This document shows positions 31,780 to 42,490 of a DNA stretch of 64,000 bases, in pieces. A model generated the notes under the pieces. The model ran no database searches. It saw nothing but the letters and a program-made list of their open reading frames with translations, and had not been told where the DNA came from. The stretch lies in the NCBI GenBank assembly GCA_941918925.1, contig OW799237.1, positions 53,432,997 through 53,496,996 on the forward strand. Reading direction: 5' to 3'. Numbering within the stretch: position 1 is the first letter of the stretch; each line of letters starts with the position of its first letter. Both the position numbers and the translations under genes were made by a program. The stretch comes from Phyto melanocephala. Lineage: Eukaryota; Arthropoda; Insecta; Diptera; Rhinophoridae.

Positions 31780-31915
31780 TGTTGAAGTTTGGTAACCCTA
31801 TTATAACATGTATGTTCTTATCCATTTTTCTTTTTTACTTACATTGCTATTTTACTTATACTTTTGTCTTAGTCTTAAACTTAACTTTGAATAAAGAACA
31901 TTAAAAAATCAAACA
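31780..31915 (+). repeat. Copia 3' LTR
   Basis: 136-bp LTR, the mate of 17842-17963. It is nearly identical apart from the extra TTTGAATAAAGAAC and one or two substitutions. TATTA follows at 31916. Confidence 0.92.
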
Positions 31916-32569
31916 TATTAAAGGTCTGTTAAATAAAAATTTCAATACTTCAGATGAAAAATTTTTATTAAGAAATTGCAGCACATGTTACGTAACTCTT
32001 CTCAATCATTACAAGGGTATTTTTAAAAGACCCATTTAAATTATTCCGAATTACGAAAGAACTAAACACTGTGAGAACCTGACTTTCCTGGAATTTTAAA
32101 TTCACATAGTTTGTAGTATTTTGTAAAAAAAAAAATATCACAATTACACTACGCAACAAATGGGATTTTTCTCCTAAATAAACACTATATTTTTTGCTCC
32201 GCTATATTCAGCTAACTGCAAAAATCATCATTATCTTAAATTCTTTGGTAAGGTTTTTTTTAAATATTTTTTTTTTTTATAAAATTTGAGATTTTTGAAG
32301 GGGCTGCTCCATACGTCTTGTCGTTACTTTAGAACGGCGTACTCGATTTTGTTATGCAATCCGTCAAAGTTACGCCAGAGTTAGTTTTTCTATATTTTTT
32401 ATTTAGCCATTAATTTTAGAGTTTATGAGGAACAAGTCGAAAACAATTTTTTTTTGGAAAAAAATATAATTTTTAAAACCAAAATATCATAAAAAATAGA
32501 AAACAACAAACAATTACCCCAGGTTCAAACCCGGAATCAACCGGAGGTTCGTTACAACAATATAGAAAA
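31916..32569. other. Intronic sequence, one end of an unidentified element X
   Basis: No gene seen. The stretch 32146-32340 (ACACTACGCAACAAATGG, AGCTAACTGCAAAAATCA, CTCCATACGTCTTGTCG) recurs in inverted order around 42390-42480 and 45285-45315. A dispersed element of unknown class therefore predates the Helitron insertions. Confidence 0.45.
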
Positions 32570-34551
32570 CTAGCATTTAACCCGCTACTTCGATAGCGCA
32601 GTTCTTACTATTTATTGAATACTCAAGTTCTGTTTATAATTATTAAATATTTTTGGTTCAATTTATGAAAATTTGTATCTCTGATTCAATTTACTTAAAA
32701 AAATAAAAAGTAGAGTAAGGATATATCGGGCATATATTTCCTAACTAAAATCAAGATCAATGCTACTTAGTTTTAAAAATTAAGATTCATAATTTGCAAA
32801 AATGACCCTAAAAATAATAAAAGTAACATTTTTCCCTTCACTAAAACTTCCACTTGGTTTATTATTACCTACATTCAGAATTCTATGTAAACAAAATATA
32901 AAAAAATGAGAAAAAGTAATTTTTGGTCGTCCATAATATTAGAAGTTAGACCTCGGACCAATAAACACGAATTTTAAGAATCTATGTTCACAAAAAACGT
33001 AAAAATACAAAGAGTTCAATAAAAATGCGAAAACGCTTTTTATGTGTCGCCAATATCATTTTAATTCTCAACTTGAATCAGTAATCCTTTATTTCACAAT
33101 TTTAGCTTCATAAACTGAAAAATCTAAAAAAAATCCTTTAAAATTTCAAAAAATACCTTTGTGGTCGCCCATAACATTTTCAGTCTCACCTCGTATCAAT
33201 AGTCACTAACTTCGAAATTCTAGCTTCGCAAACGTTAAAAATACAAAAATTCCAATAAAAAATTCAAATAAGTACCTTCTTGGTCGCCCATAACATTTTC
33301 AGTCCCACCTCGTATCAATAGTCACTAACTTCGAAATTCTAGCTTCGCAAACGTTAAAAATACAAAAGTACCATAAAATATCAAAAAGAACCTTTTCGGT
33401 TGCCCATACCATTTTTAGTCTCACCTGAAATCAAAAGTCCTTGATTGTACAATCCTACCTTCATAAACGTAGAAAATACAAAAAGTACCATAAAAATTCA
33501 AAAAAGTACCTTTTTGGTCGACCATTACATTTACAGTCTCACCTTGTATCAATAGTCACTAATTTCAAAATTCTAGCTTCGCAAACGTTGAAAATACAAA
33601 AAGTACCATAAAAATTCAAAAAAGTACCTTTTTTGTCGCCTATAACATTTTAGTCTCACCTTGAATCAATAGTCTTTGATTGTACAATCTTACCTTCATG
33701 AACGTAGAAAATACAAAAAATGCCATAGAAATGCAAAAAAGTACATTTCAAATATCTATGTAACAAAATATTTTAGAAACATGATTTAAAGTAAAGTGAT
33801 AAAAGTTATTATGTTCTAAAAAATACCAAACTCTTTTCTCGATTTTTTCCCTTTCTACTCTGTTATGAATATGTTTAATTTTTTTACTAAATTACATAAT
33901 TTTTATGTCTGGTGAAATCCCAATTAAAAATTTTGTGAAAATTGGCCGTCCAATTAGGAATTACATACATTTTCAGGAATTTTCCCCTTTTTGGTACCTT
34001 TTTTGTCCCCAAAAAAGTTTCCAAAAATTTCATCTAATTAATTGTCCATATTCTATTAGGTAATAATGATTATCATATTTTGTCCCATTGAATAATATTA
34101 GAAAAGTTTTTTTTAAAAAAGGGACAATTTTTGCTCCTTATACATGTGAATTCGAAAAAAGTGCCGAATTCCGGTTAATATTTTTTCGCGGATTACTTAA
34201 AACAGTTCAAACCTTTTTCTTAGCTTTATGTGCTTGGGATTTACGCAGGGTACCAAAAAAGTATCAAATTATAGTTTTTACCCGTTTTTTACCTTAGGGG
34301 TTGAAAATTCAAAAAAGGTCAGATACCTGTCAGCTTATTTCTTGTGCAAATTACAATACCGTTTGAATTTAATTTGTATCGTTTTTAGTTTAGCAGATAT
34401 AAGATTACCGTTTTTACCCTTTTTTACCCCCTTAAAGTACGAATTTCCAAAAATCCCTTCTTAGCTATACATTGAAAGAGGAACCGATTGTCCGAATTTC
34501 ATGTCTCAGTCAGTCAGTAATTCAGTCACGTTACTCTTTTATATATATAGA
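32570..34551 (-). mobile_element. Helitron family 1, copy 1
   Basis: Reversed copy. The + strand starts A|CTAG at 32570, with the hairpin TACTTCGATAGCG just inside, and ends ATATATATAGA|T at 34551. These correspond to a 3' CTAG end preceded by a short hairpin and a 5' TCTATATATATAAAAGAG end inserted between A and T. Non-coding. Diverged 118-bp-type repeats occupy about 33040-33740. Confidence 0.85.
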
Positions 34552-35088
34552 TTACAAAAAAGACTACGAACTGTTTTGTTCTATGGGAAAATATAAAAAA
34601 CATTTCCAGCAATGTCGTAGTACGTTTCATGCTGCCCAATCATATTTTTTTAAAAGGTTTAGTTTCTCTAGTGGGTCTAGAAACAGTGTTGATGTGAATA
34701 ACAAAATTAAATGTTATTCCCAAACATAACCTCGGTGAAATTTTTTAGGGAAACGCTTACAGAAAACTGCATAAAGGACCAAACTTACTTGATTCAGACA
34801 TATTTGCTGCTTTAGAGTTAGATATTTATCTTTCTGAATTGCGGAGAGCTTTTGAAAACTTCGAGGATCTCTCTGTAACAATAAAAATATACGTCTCGCT
34901 AAAACACATAAAAGATTGTGTACATTTTTTAAATAACATGGATTCAAGCTGTGGTCAAAATAGACCAGGGCATTTATTCATAAAGAATTCTTAACATTCT
35001 GGAAAAGATATAAAATAAACAATTTGGAAGGTTCTTCAATAGATTAAGACTTAAAACAGCAATTTTGTTTTCTTCTATAGCACAAAGT
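34552..35088. other. Intronic sequence, no recognisable gene
   Basis: Open frames of 77-85 codons (34472-34729, 34714-34947) match nothing I know, and there is no splice or repeat support for them. Confidence 0.35.
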
Positions 35089-35288
35089 TTATTATTTTGT
35101 TATTAACAGTAATCGCTATGGAATAATCTCTTTATACCAAAATATTTATCACCCTCTTTGTGTAACTTCGACTTGCTATTTAAATATTTTCGTAAATTTA
35201 GTCTTGCAATGGAAGTGTGCGTTAAAGTAGGCATGTCAATATAGTTTATGCTAATAAATAAAATTTAGATATTTCTATAGTCCTTTTT
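35089..35288 (+). repeat. Family B repeat fragment
   Basis: Resembles 16470-16870 (TATGGAATAATCT, ATATTTTCGTAAATTT, GTAGGCATGTC). The next family B copy lies directly to its right. Confidence 0.6.
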
Positions 35289-36032
35289 ATACCCGCCACC
35301 AAAAAAATGGTGGGGGTATATTCATTTTGTCATTCCGTTTGTAACAAATCGAAATATCCATTTTAGACCCCATAAAGTATATATATTCTGAATCGGGGTT
35401 TGATTTTATGACGATCTAGCTATGTCCGTCCGTATGTTAAAAGCACGATAGAGGTCACACCAAAAAAGCTAGGCGGCTCAAATTTTTCCAGATTTTTCTT
35501 ATAGACAAGGTTTGTTTGGTATTGAAAATGGGCTAAATCGGAATATTAGGAAGAGAGTTATAGCTCGTAAAGCAAGAGTAGGTCGAGAAAACCGTGTCCT
35601 TTCAACATCGAATAAAATAGAATTGTGTCCAAACGCATTAACGTAGAGTCATGAAACTTCGAATATATATTTCCTGAGTAAGAACAATATTTTTCTAAAT
35701 CTATGTATTAGGAAAGGAGTTATCGATCAAAATGTACGAAAATTTATACCGCACAGTATATTTTTCCGTATATTTAAAAACAAAATCGTCATAAAAGCAA
35801 CAAAATTGAATGTATGACTCTGAAATTTTGCGCACATGGATTTTTGATCAAATGCTCACGCCCACTTTTACGCCCACCTCCCATATAACGTCTTACCTCA
35901 AATTCATATAAATTCTCTACGAATATATATGAATATATGTACTTTATGGGGTCTAAAATGGATATTTCGATGTGTTACAAACGGAATGACAAAATGAATA
36001 TACACCTACACTATTTTTTTGGTGGTGGGTAT
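35289..36032. repeat. Interspersed repeat family B, copy 2 (foldback-like)
   Basis: The left end ATACCCGCCACCAAAAAA...TGTCATTCCGTTTGT is mirrored by ACAAACGGAATGACA...TTTTTTTGGTGGTGGGTAT on the right. The terminal inverted repeats are about 60 bp around a 740-bp non-coding body. GTCCGTCCG and ACCCCATAAAGTATAT landmarks are shared with other fly repeats in the window. Confidence 0.8.
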
Positions 36033-36656
36033 ATTACCATAAAAATATTGGATCGACATACTACTCTACTAATAATGCGACTGTAATGACCTCATTATTA
36101 TTTAGATCAGTGATTTAACAAATTAATCGAGTTGTAAAATTATTTTATATGTTTAACTTCTTGTATTTATGAAAAAAATCCCATCTCAAGTAGCCCAAAA
36201 ATATTTACTGACATTCGAATATTAAAATTATAAGTTTTCAAACGTATGAAGTTGTGTCGCTAAATATATTTAATAGCCTCTTATTTTTAAACTCTAGCTT
36301 TTTAAACGTAGATAGTACCAAAAGTGCCATCAATCCCAACTTGGATCATAGTTAAAAATTGCATATATCTAGATTCGTAGACGTAGAAAATATAAAAAGA
36401 ACCACAAAAATACCAACAAGTACATTGGATCGTCCAATATATTTTGAATCTTAACTTGGTTCATGGTTCATAATTTCAAAAATCTAGGTTTAAAAATGAG
36501 AAAATACAAAAAGTACCATTAAAATTCGAAATATCCTTTTTCGTTGCCCACACTACAAAACTATCTTTTTGGGTGCTTACTTTTTTTAAACTCACTGTAG
36601 CCTTATTGTGCACTATTGTAATATAAAACCTTTTTAAAGGTAAATGACTTACTTAA
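36033..36656. repeat. Diverged Helitron family 1 internal fragment
   Basis: From about 36240 to 36560 the sequence resembles the 118-bp unit of family 1 in reverse orientation (CTTGGATCATAG, TCTAGATTCGTAGACG, GTACCATTAAAATTC). No ends are preserved. The remainder has no visible feature. Confidence 0.5.
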
Positions 36657-38193
36657 TCTATATAAGTATATAAAAGAGTAACGTGACTGACTGACTCATT
36701 TATCATCGCACAGCTCAAACACAAAGAGCTAGAGACATGAAATTTAGACAACCGGTTCCTCTTTCAATGTATAGCTCCACAAAGAAGGAATTTTTGGAAA
36801 TTCGTACTTTAAGGGGCTAAAAACGTGTAAAATCGGTAATCTTATATCTGCTAAACTAAAAATTGAAAAAGTATTGTAATTTGCACAAAAAATAAGCTGA
36901 CAGGTGTCAGGCCCTTTTTTGAATTTTCAACCCCTAAGGGGAAAAAACGGCTAAAAACTATAATTTTGAAATTGTTTTGGTACCCTATGTAACTTTTAAA
37001 CAAATGAAGCTAGGAAAAAAATTAAACTGTATTAAGTAATGCGTGAAAAATATTAATTCGGCACTTTTTTCATATTTACATGTAGAAGGGGTAAAAATTT
37101 CCCTTTTTTTGGTACTTTTTTTATAAGAAACTCTTATTATTTGCTTATAGAATATGGACGATTGCTTAGGTGAAATTTTTGTAAACTTTTTTGGGGACAA
37201 AAAAGGTACCAAAAAGGGGAAAATTCCGGAAAATGTATGTAATTCTTATTAGATGGCCAATTTTCACAAAATTTTTTTGGGATTTCACCAGACATAAAAA
37301 ATATGTAATTTAGTAAAAACTGAAACACATTTATAACAGGGTAGAAAAGGAAAAAATCGGGAAAAGAGTTTGGTACTTTTTAGAACATAATAACTTGTAT
37401 GCAAAAAATAGTAGACTTAATGACTTTCCATTAAAATATTTTGTTACATAGATATTTAAACATTTAAAACTTGGACCAAAAATGTACTTTTTCGCATTTC
37501 TATGGTACTTTTTGTATTTTCTACGTTTATAAAGGTAGAATTGTAAAATAAAGGACTATTTATTTCAGGTAAGACTAAAAATGTTATGGGTTACCAAAGA
37601 GGTACTTTTTTGAATTTTTATGGTACATTTTGCATTTTCTACGTTTGTGTGTTATACGTTTATGAAGATAGAATTTTGAAATAAGGGACTATTGGTTCAA
37701 ATTGAAAATAAATATGATAAGGGCAAAACAAAAGGTGCCTTTTCGCATTACTATTGTACTTTTTGCCTTTTCGCACTTTTATTCTACTTTTTGTATTATT
37801 ACGTTTGTAATAAAATTAGTGATTTTTAAACCGAATTCTTGCTCTGATTGTTATGGACGACAAAAATTCTCATTTTGATGGATTTTTTTTGGGTTTTTAT
37901 ATTTTGTATACATATGTAGAATTCTGAAAGTATATACTAATAATCCAAGTTAACTTTGAAGATTATAGTGAAGGACAAAATGTAATTTTTATTATTTTTA
38001 AAATCAATTTTGCATTTTGTGAATTTAAAATATAATCCCGATATATCCTTATTGCACTTTTTTCTAGCTAAAACGAATCAGAGAAACAAATTTTTGTAAT
38101 TTTAACCAGAAAACATTTAGTAATTAAAAAAAGAACTTGAGTATTCATTAAGTAGTAAGAACTGCGCTATCGAAGTAGCGGTTAATATGCTAG
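36657..38193 (+). mobile_element. Helitron family 1, copy 2
   Basis: Starts A|TCTATATAAGTATATAAAAG and ends with the hairpin CGCTATCGAAGTAGCG followed by GTTAATATGCTAG|T. Non-coding, about 1.54 kb, with fewer 118-bp repeats than copy 3 and no recognisable Rep/helicase gene. Confidence 0.87.
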
Positions 38194-38814
38194 TTTAAAA
38201 TAAACCAGTAGAAGTAAATAACTGACTTTTTTCGTGGGTGGGCGCTGGTTTGCTTGAGTTACGAAGTTGTTCAGGTATTTAGTAAATCATCCTACATGAT
38301 TGCTGAAAAGTTTTTAAAACAACAGTAAGAAATATATATGTACTTTCCTGGCTACATAGACTGGATTTTGTTGTGCATTCTCTTCCTGCGACACAAGTTA
38401 CTGTAGAGAATCCTTTTCAGCCCTCAAACTGGTTCTAGGAGAGTTGCGGTACAATTTGTCAGTGGACAATTTGTAAGCTCTCATGATAGTAAAACTAAAT
38501 TCTGATGTTCAGAATATACTTGATATTGGCTCGAAAAAATTAAAATTAAAAAATAACTTTTATTTTTGCTTGTAAAAATAAAAAGCAAAAATAACTATTA
38601 TTTTTGCTCAAAAAAATAAAAATCAAAAAAATAACTTCTATTTTTGATCGAAAAAATAAAAATCAAAAAATAACTTGCTCGAAAAAATAAAAATCAAAAT
38701 TTTAAAAACCAACATATTTTATCATAGACTAATGCATAAGGATCACTATGGTATACTTGAATCCGTTTTCCGAAATTTACTTCTATATCCTTTTTTTGTT
38801 TTAAAATTTCAAAA
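38194..38814. other. Intronic sequence with an AT-rich tandem repeat
   Basis: No gene. Between about 38530 and 38705 a unit of roughly 40-45 bp (GCTCGAAAAAATAAAAATC, AAAAAATAACTTCTATTTTT) is repeated about four times imperfectly. Confidence 0.6.
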
Positions 38815-39655
38815 TATCTGTTTTTTTCGGTCCCTGGTCTAGAGAGGTTAAATCCGGTGAACGCGGAGGCAAATTAAAATCACTTGTACGCGAAATAATT
38901 CGTTCAGCAAAGATCTCCCGTAGAAGAGCCATTGTGTCCCTTGCAGTGTGCGCTGTGGCTCCATCTTGTTGGAACCATACTTGCGGATGGTTTTCCACGG
39001 CTGGCCTTAACAAATTTTCCAACATTGTCCGATATCTGACACCATTGACGGAAACGGCGATCCCGTGTTTATTTAAAAAAAATAAGGACCAATTATCCTT
39101 TTCTAAGAAATACCGCACCAAACCTAAGATGGGTTTAATTCTCGCTGTTGAACTACTCCCTGATTTTCAGTAGCCTATATCCTGCAGTTTTGCTTATTAA
39201 AGAACCGACTTAATTGGAAATGGGCTTCGTCGCAATTTATCGTAAATTATAAATAAAATTATGATTTTCTTCTGCTTTTTGCCGGAAAAAAACTGCATAA
39301 TCAAGTCGTTGCTGGTAATCTGTCGGTTTCAATTCTTGGACAAGCTGAATCTCGTGTGAAAACATTCCTATGGAAAATTCTCTGCAGCGACGCTCGTGAG
39401 AGGCCGAGTTGTGTTGAACGTCTCCTGGTTGATGTTTCTCCATCTTCCCGAATATACCAATTCAATATTGTCACCAGTGTGCACCGTTCGTCCTCTGCCA
39501 GCACCAGGATTTGACGGTTTATTGTTGACTCTGAGGGTCCAACCCGCACATTGCAATAACGACGATATGCACGCTGAGTCAAAACAATGGATCGTTGATT
39601 TGAAAAATAAAGCTCAACAATTTGGGCACCTTGTTTAAATGAGTCTTCTTTACAA
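38815..39655 (-). pseudogene. Tc1/mariner-superfamily transposase relic
   Basis: Read right to left, the helix-turn-helix region contains LTQRAYRRYC and GPSESTINR (near 39575-39500), followed by LGLSRASLQRI. After frame changes the catalytic part has CDEAHFQL near 39215, NKQNCRI, VNGVRYR near 39040, VWFQQDGATAHTAR near 38975, and PPRSPDLT near 38860. The sequence then becomes unrelated at DLTSLD. This DDE transposase set is common in insects. The copy has indels and a lost C-terminus. I could not find its inverted terminal repeats. Confidence 0.82.
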
Positions 39656-39736
39656 AATACTGAAAAGAAAAGAAAAAAAATTATTATAACAAAATTATAG
39701 ACAATTCAAAGCCCTTCGGTAATTTTGGGCCACCCA

Positions 39737-39737
<1 letters not shown>

Positions 39738-39796
<59 letters not shown>
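39738..39796. repeat. (TA)n microsatellite
   Basis: About 29 TA units lie about 120 bp upstream of Myd88 exon 2. Length polymorphism would be expected. Confidence 0.98.
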
Positions 39797-39798
<2 letters not shown>

Positions 39799-39918
39799 GT
39801 ACTTGTTTTTTTATTATTTGTATATATATGTAAGTATATCATACTATTTAAAAAAAAAAATTTTCGTACCAATTAAATTAAAAAATTTTTGAGTCCCATA
39901 ATTTTTTATACATTTTAG

Positions 39919-40187
39919 TTGATGATACCAAAGCATATCGGACAAAGCTAAATCAGTGTACAGTATTGAATTCTGAAGATAATGTTAATATAAATTCAGC
40001 AATATCTTGTAATGACTACGGTCGCGGCTCTGATTCGACTATTTTAACAACATCTGATGTGATATGTGCTCAGAAGGGGTTACCGCCTCAAATGTATGAT
40101 GCTTTTGTTCTATATGCTGATGCAGATTTAAACTACGCATCTGAAATACTAACAAAGTTAGAAGACAATCCAGAATATAATATAAAG
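39919..40187 (+). CDS. Myd88: Myd88, exon carrying the start of the TIR domain
   Basis: The exon follows a TACATTTTAG acceptor and begins with two bases that complete the codon left open at 14700 (G+TT). It then gives 89 whole codons to AAG|GTAAAT at 40187, phase 0. The first 55 or so residues are a linker between death and TIR domains. From about residue 59 the sequence LPPQMYDAFVLYADAD begins the TIR domain, matching box 1 of MyD88 TIR domains, where YDAF.. is the conserved start. TIR boxes 2 and 3 are not in the remaining 23.8 kb, so at least one more exon lies beyond the window. The death-domain to TIR order is unique to MyD88 among fly proteins, which supports the call. TIR contacts with Toll would be made by this region. 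Confidence 0.88.
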
Positions 40188-40316
40188 GTAAATATTATCT
40201 AAATACATACTTATGTACAGACATATGTAGATAGGTTATATTTGTACACACGTTATGCCTTTTATAACAGTTATTTTGTGATTTTAAAAAAATCTAATAA
40301 AATCTAAAACAATTAT

Positions 40317-40390
40317 TATACTCTTCATCTGTGGTGGCAAATGTATATTTAGCTTTGTCATTCCGTTTCGATCCCACAAAGTATATAACG
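40317..40390 (+). repeat. Family A fragment, copy 7
   Basis: ATACTCTTCATCTGTGGTG...GCTTTGTCATTCCGTTT...AAAGTATATAA is the degraded left end of family A, about 130 bp downstream of the Myd88 exon 2 donor. Confidence 0.7.
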
Positions 40391-40538
40391 TATGCGGAAT
40401 GAAGTTGCAACAAATTTTGCAACGCTGAAAAAAAAGTACTGAAGCTATTAATTTTTTACCGTTATACTTGAATAACCACATGTTTTCTCATTTTGTTTTG
40501 ACAATTTTGTCAATAGTTTGACATTTAATTATTTTTTA

Positions 40539-41275
40539 ATGTCGACAAAAGAAGAACAACGTCGAAAAACAATTTGTAATTTTTTCAATAGTCATACTAA
40601 TTGGAAAACTTCGGATATCGTTTCTCATTTTGTAGAGCAAGGAGAAAATCGGTGTGTGGTATATAGAATACTGGCTAGGTACAAAACTAGAAAAACCACA
40701 AAGTGAAAGCGTAGCTCCGGAAGAAAGTGCAGTTTGGCCGATTCATCGAAGAGGTCTCAGCTTAGAAAAGTTACTGAAGGTAAGATCGCTAAATCGTATA
40801 GAGAGCTTGGAAGAAAGTTTCATTGTGATGGAAAAACAGTAAAAGAGTATCTGAATGATATGGGAATACAGAAAAGGTCCAGGAAGAATAAGCCCACTGT
40901 TTCCGAAGCGCAAGAAGTTACCCAATAAAAACGATTAAGAAGTTTAGTCAAAAATGTATTTTTCGCCACGAACAACATAATTTGCATCATGGATGATGAG
41001 TCATATTTTACGCTAGATGGAAATGAATGGCAGGGAAAGTACTTTTTCGAAGGGAAGAAACATACTGATGATAAAACAAAATATTTGGAGCATTCAAAGT
41101 TCCCTAAAAAAGTACTGCCTACTATAGCTTGCAATTAGTCCGCACGGAATGTCGGAACCAACGTTTTTTGAATCTGGTTTGGCCGTCATTCTGAACGATA
41201 TTTTGAGCACTGTTTGCCAAAAGTGAAGGATTTCATAGAAAAGATGCATCGAGGCCTTTTACAATATCAAAAATA
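40539..41275 (+). pseudogene. mariner-like transposase relic (rosa/DD41D-like)
   Basis: The N-terminal part begins MSTKEEQRRK with a helix-turn-helix region (TSDIVSHFV, CVVYRILARY). After a frameshift near 40700 come SSKRSQLRKVT, KSYRELGRKF and VKEYLNDMGI, the second DNA-binding helix set. A stop near 40926 precedes the first catalytic block IMDDESYFTLDGNEWQG (near 40988), then FPKKVLP and CLPKVKDFI. The MDDES...DGNEWQ block recalls the rosa family first described in Ceratitis, which is recognition from memory. Multiple stops mean it is inactive. The right side is cut near the Helitron start at 41283. Confidence 0.75.
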
Positions 41276-41282
41276 TTTATAA

Positions 41283-42030
41283 CTAGCCAAACCCGGCGCG
41301 CGTTGCTACGCCCCTTAATGAATCGAAATGCATTCTTAATTTTAATTGAATATCAAGTGAAAAAACCTTAAAATTATAATTTTTTTATGGGCGTGGCCCT
41401 GCCCACTTTTCTTATCACGAAATTGTAAAGTCATAACAGCTCAATATGTGTGCAAAGTCTCAGAATAATCGGTCCAGTGCAAGTACTTCAAAATTATACC
41501 TTTTTTTTATGGGCGTGGCACTGCCCACTTTTCTAATCACGAAATTATTTAGTCATGACAGCTCAATATGTGTGCAAAGTTTCAGAAAAATCAGTCTGGT
41601 CAAGTACCTCAAAATAATAGCCTTTTTTTATGGGCGTGGCCCCGCCCACTTTTTTAATCACAAAATTATAAAGTCACGACAGCTTAATATGTGTGCAAAG
41701 TTTCAGAAAAATCGGTCCAGTGCAAGTACCTCAAAATTAAAACTTTTTTAGGGGCGTGGCCCCGCCCACTTTTCTTATCACTATATTATTTAGTCATGAC
41801 AGCTCGATATGTGTGCAAAGTTTCAGAAAAATCGGTCAAGTGCAAGTAGCTAAAACTGATAACTAATTTTTTATGGGCGTGGCCCGCCCACTTTTTTTCA
41901 TCCATAAACACTCCCCGGTATGTGTACAACAACTTACCAAAGTTTGAGCCCGATCGGTTTTACAGTTTCAGAGTCTATAGCTAACACACACACACACACA
42001 CACACAGAGTTTCACTTTTATATATATAGA
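41283..42030 (-). mobile_element. Helitron family 2
   Basis: The + strand begins A|CTAGCCAAACCCGG at 41283 and ends TTTTATATATATAGA|T at 42030, so the element reads on the minus strand from TCTATATATATAAAAGTG to CTAG. A CACACA microsatellite lies near the 5' end. Five imperfect tandem units of 120-123 bp, each with GGGCGTGGC near its start (41389, 41511, 41632, 41752, 41875), fill most of it. Non-coding. Confidence 0.85.
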
Positions 42031-42490
42031 TGAAAACATGAAAGGTTCTTAAAAAAAACAACAAAAGATAAGAAAATAATTTTTGACATTCCCTTTCCTT
42101 TTGTGTATTTTTTTACGTTTTAAATTAACGTGAAAAAATAACCTATACATAATTAATTCGTCATTTAAAAAATCACAAAACTTTTGGCTTTACACAAATT
42201 TGCGATAAAAATATCAAAACTAGGTACTTTTATTTTATCGGAAATAAATTGAATTTATCAATGGATTTTCATGCAATAGGATATATTATATTTCTTATAC
42301 ATTCAACATCAGGTACAAAAACTGGTTATTATTTGTTGCTTTTTATTTCTTGTAAATTTTGAATTCAAAAAACTTTTTTACGTCGCTCCAAAGTTACGAC
42401 AAGATGTATGGAGCGCCTCTTTAAAAATTTCAAATTTTACAAAAAAATTAAAAAATCATTTTTGCAGTTAGGTTGCTATAACGGCTTAAA
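42031..42490. other. Intronic sequence, part of unidentified element X
   Basis: 42390-42480 (ACAAGATGTATGGAGC, TCATTTTTGCAGTTAG) is the inverted counterpart of 32200-32340. No coding potential. Confidence 0.45.

Larger units (their letters stand above)
17842..31915 (+). mobile_element. Copia-type LTR retrotransposon with nested insertions
   Basis: The LTRs begin TGTTGAAGTTTGG and end ATCAAACA at 17842-17963 and 31780-31915. TATTA at 17837-17841 is repeated at 31916-31920, a perfect 5-bp target duplication. Between them are gag, protease, integrase, reverse transcriptase and RNase H in Copia order. Three later insertions expand the element: family A copy 4 (18745-19434), the Penelope-like composite (20083-28083) and a hAT-like relic (about 30220-31740). 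Removing them leaves a compact element of about 4 kb. Confidence 0.92.

Noticed and set aside
34472..34947. Two open frames of 77-85 codons between Helitron copy 1 and family B
   Set aside because: Composition and length are compatible with chance, and no homology or gene context is visible.
39684..39872. 62-codon frame with an alternating Ile-Tyr run
   Set aside because: It is the (TA)n microsatellite translated.
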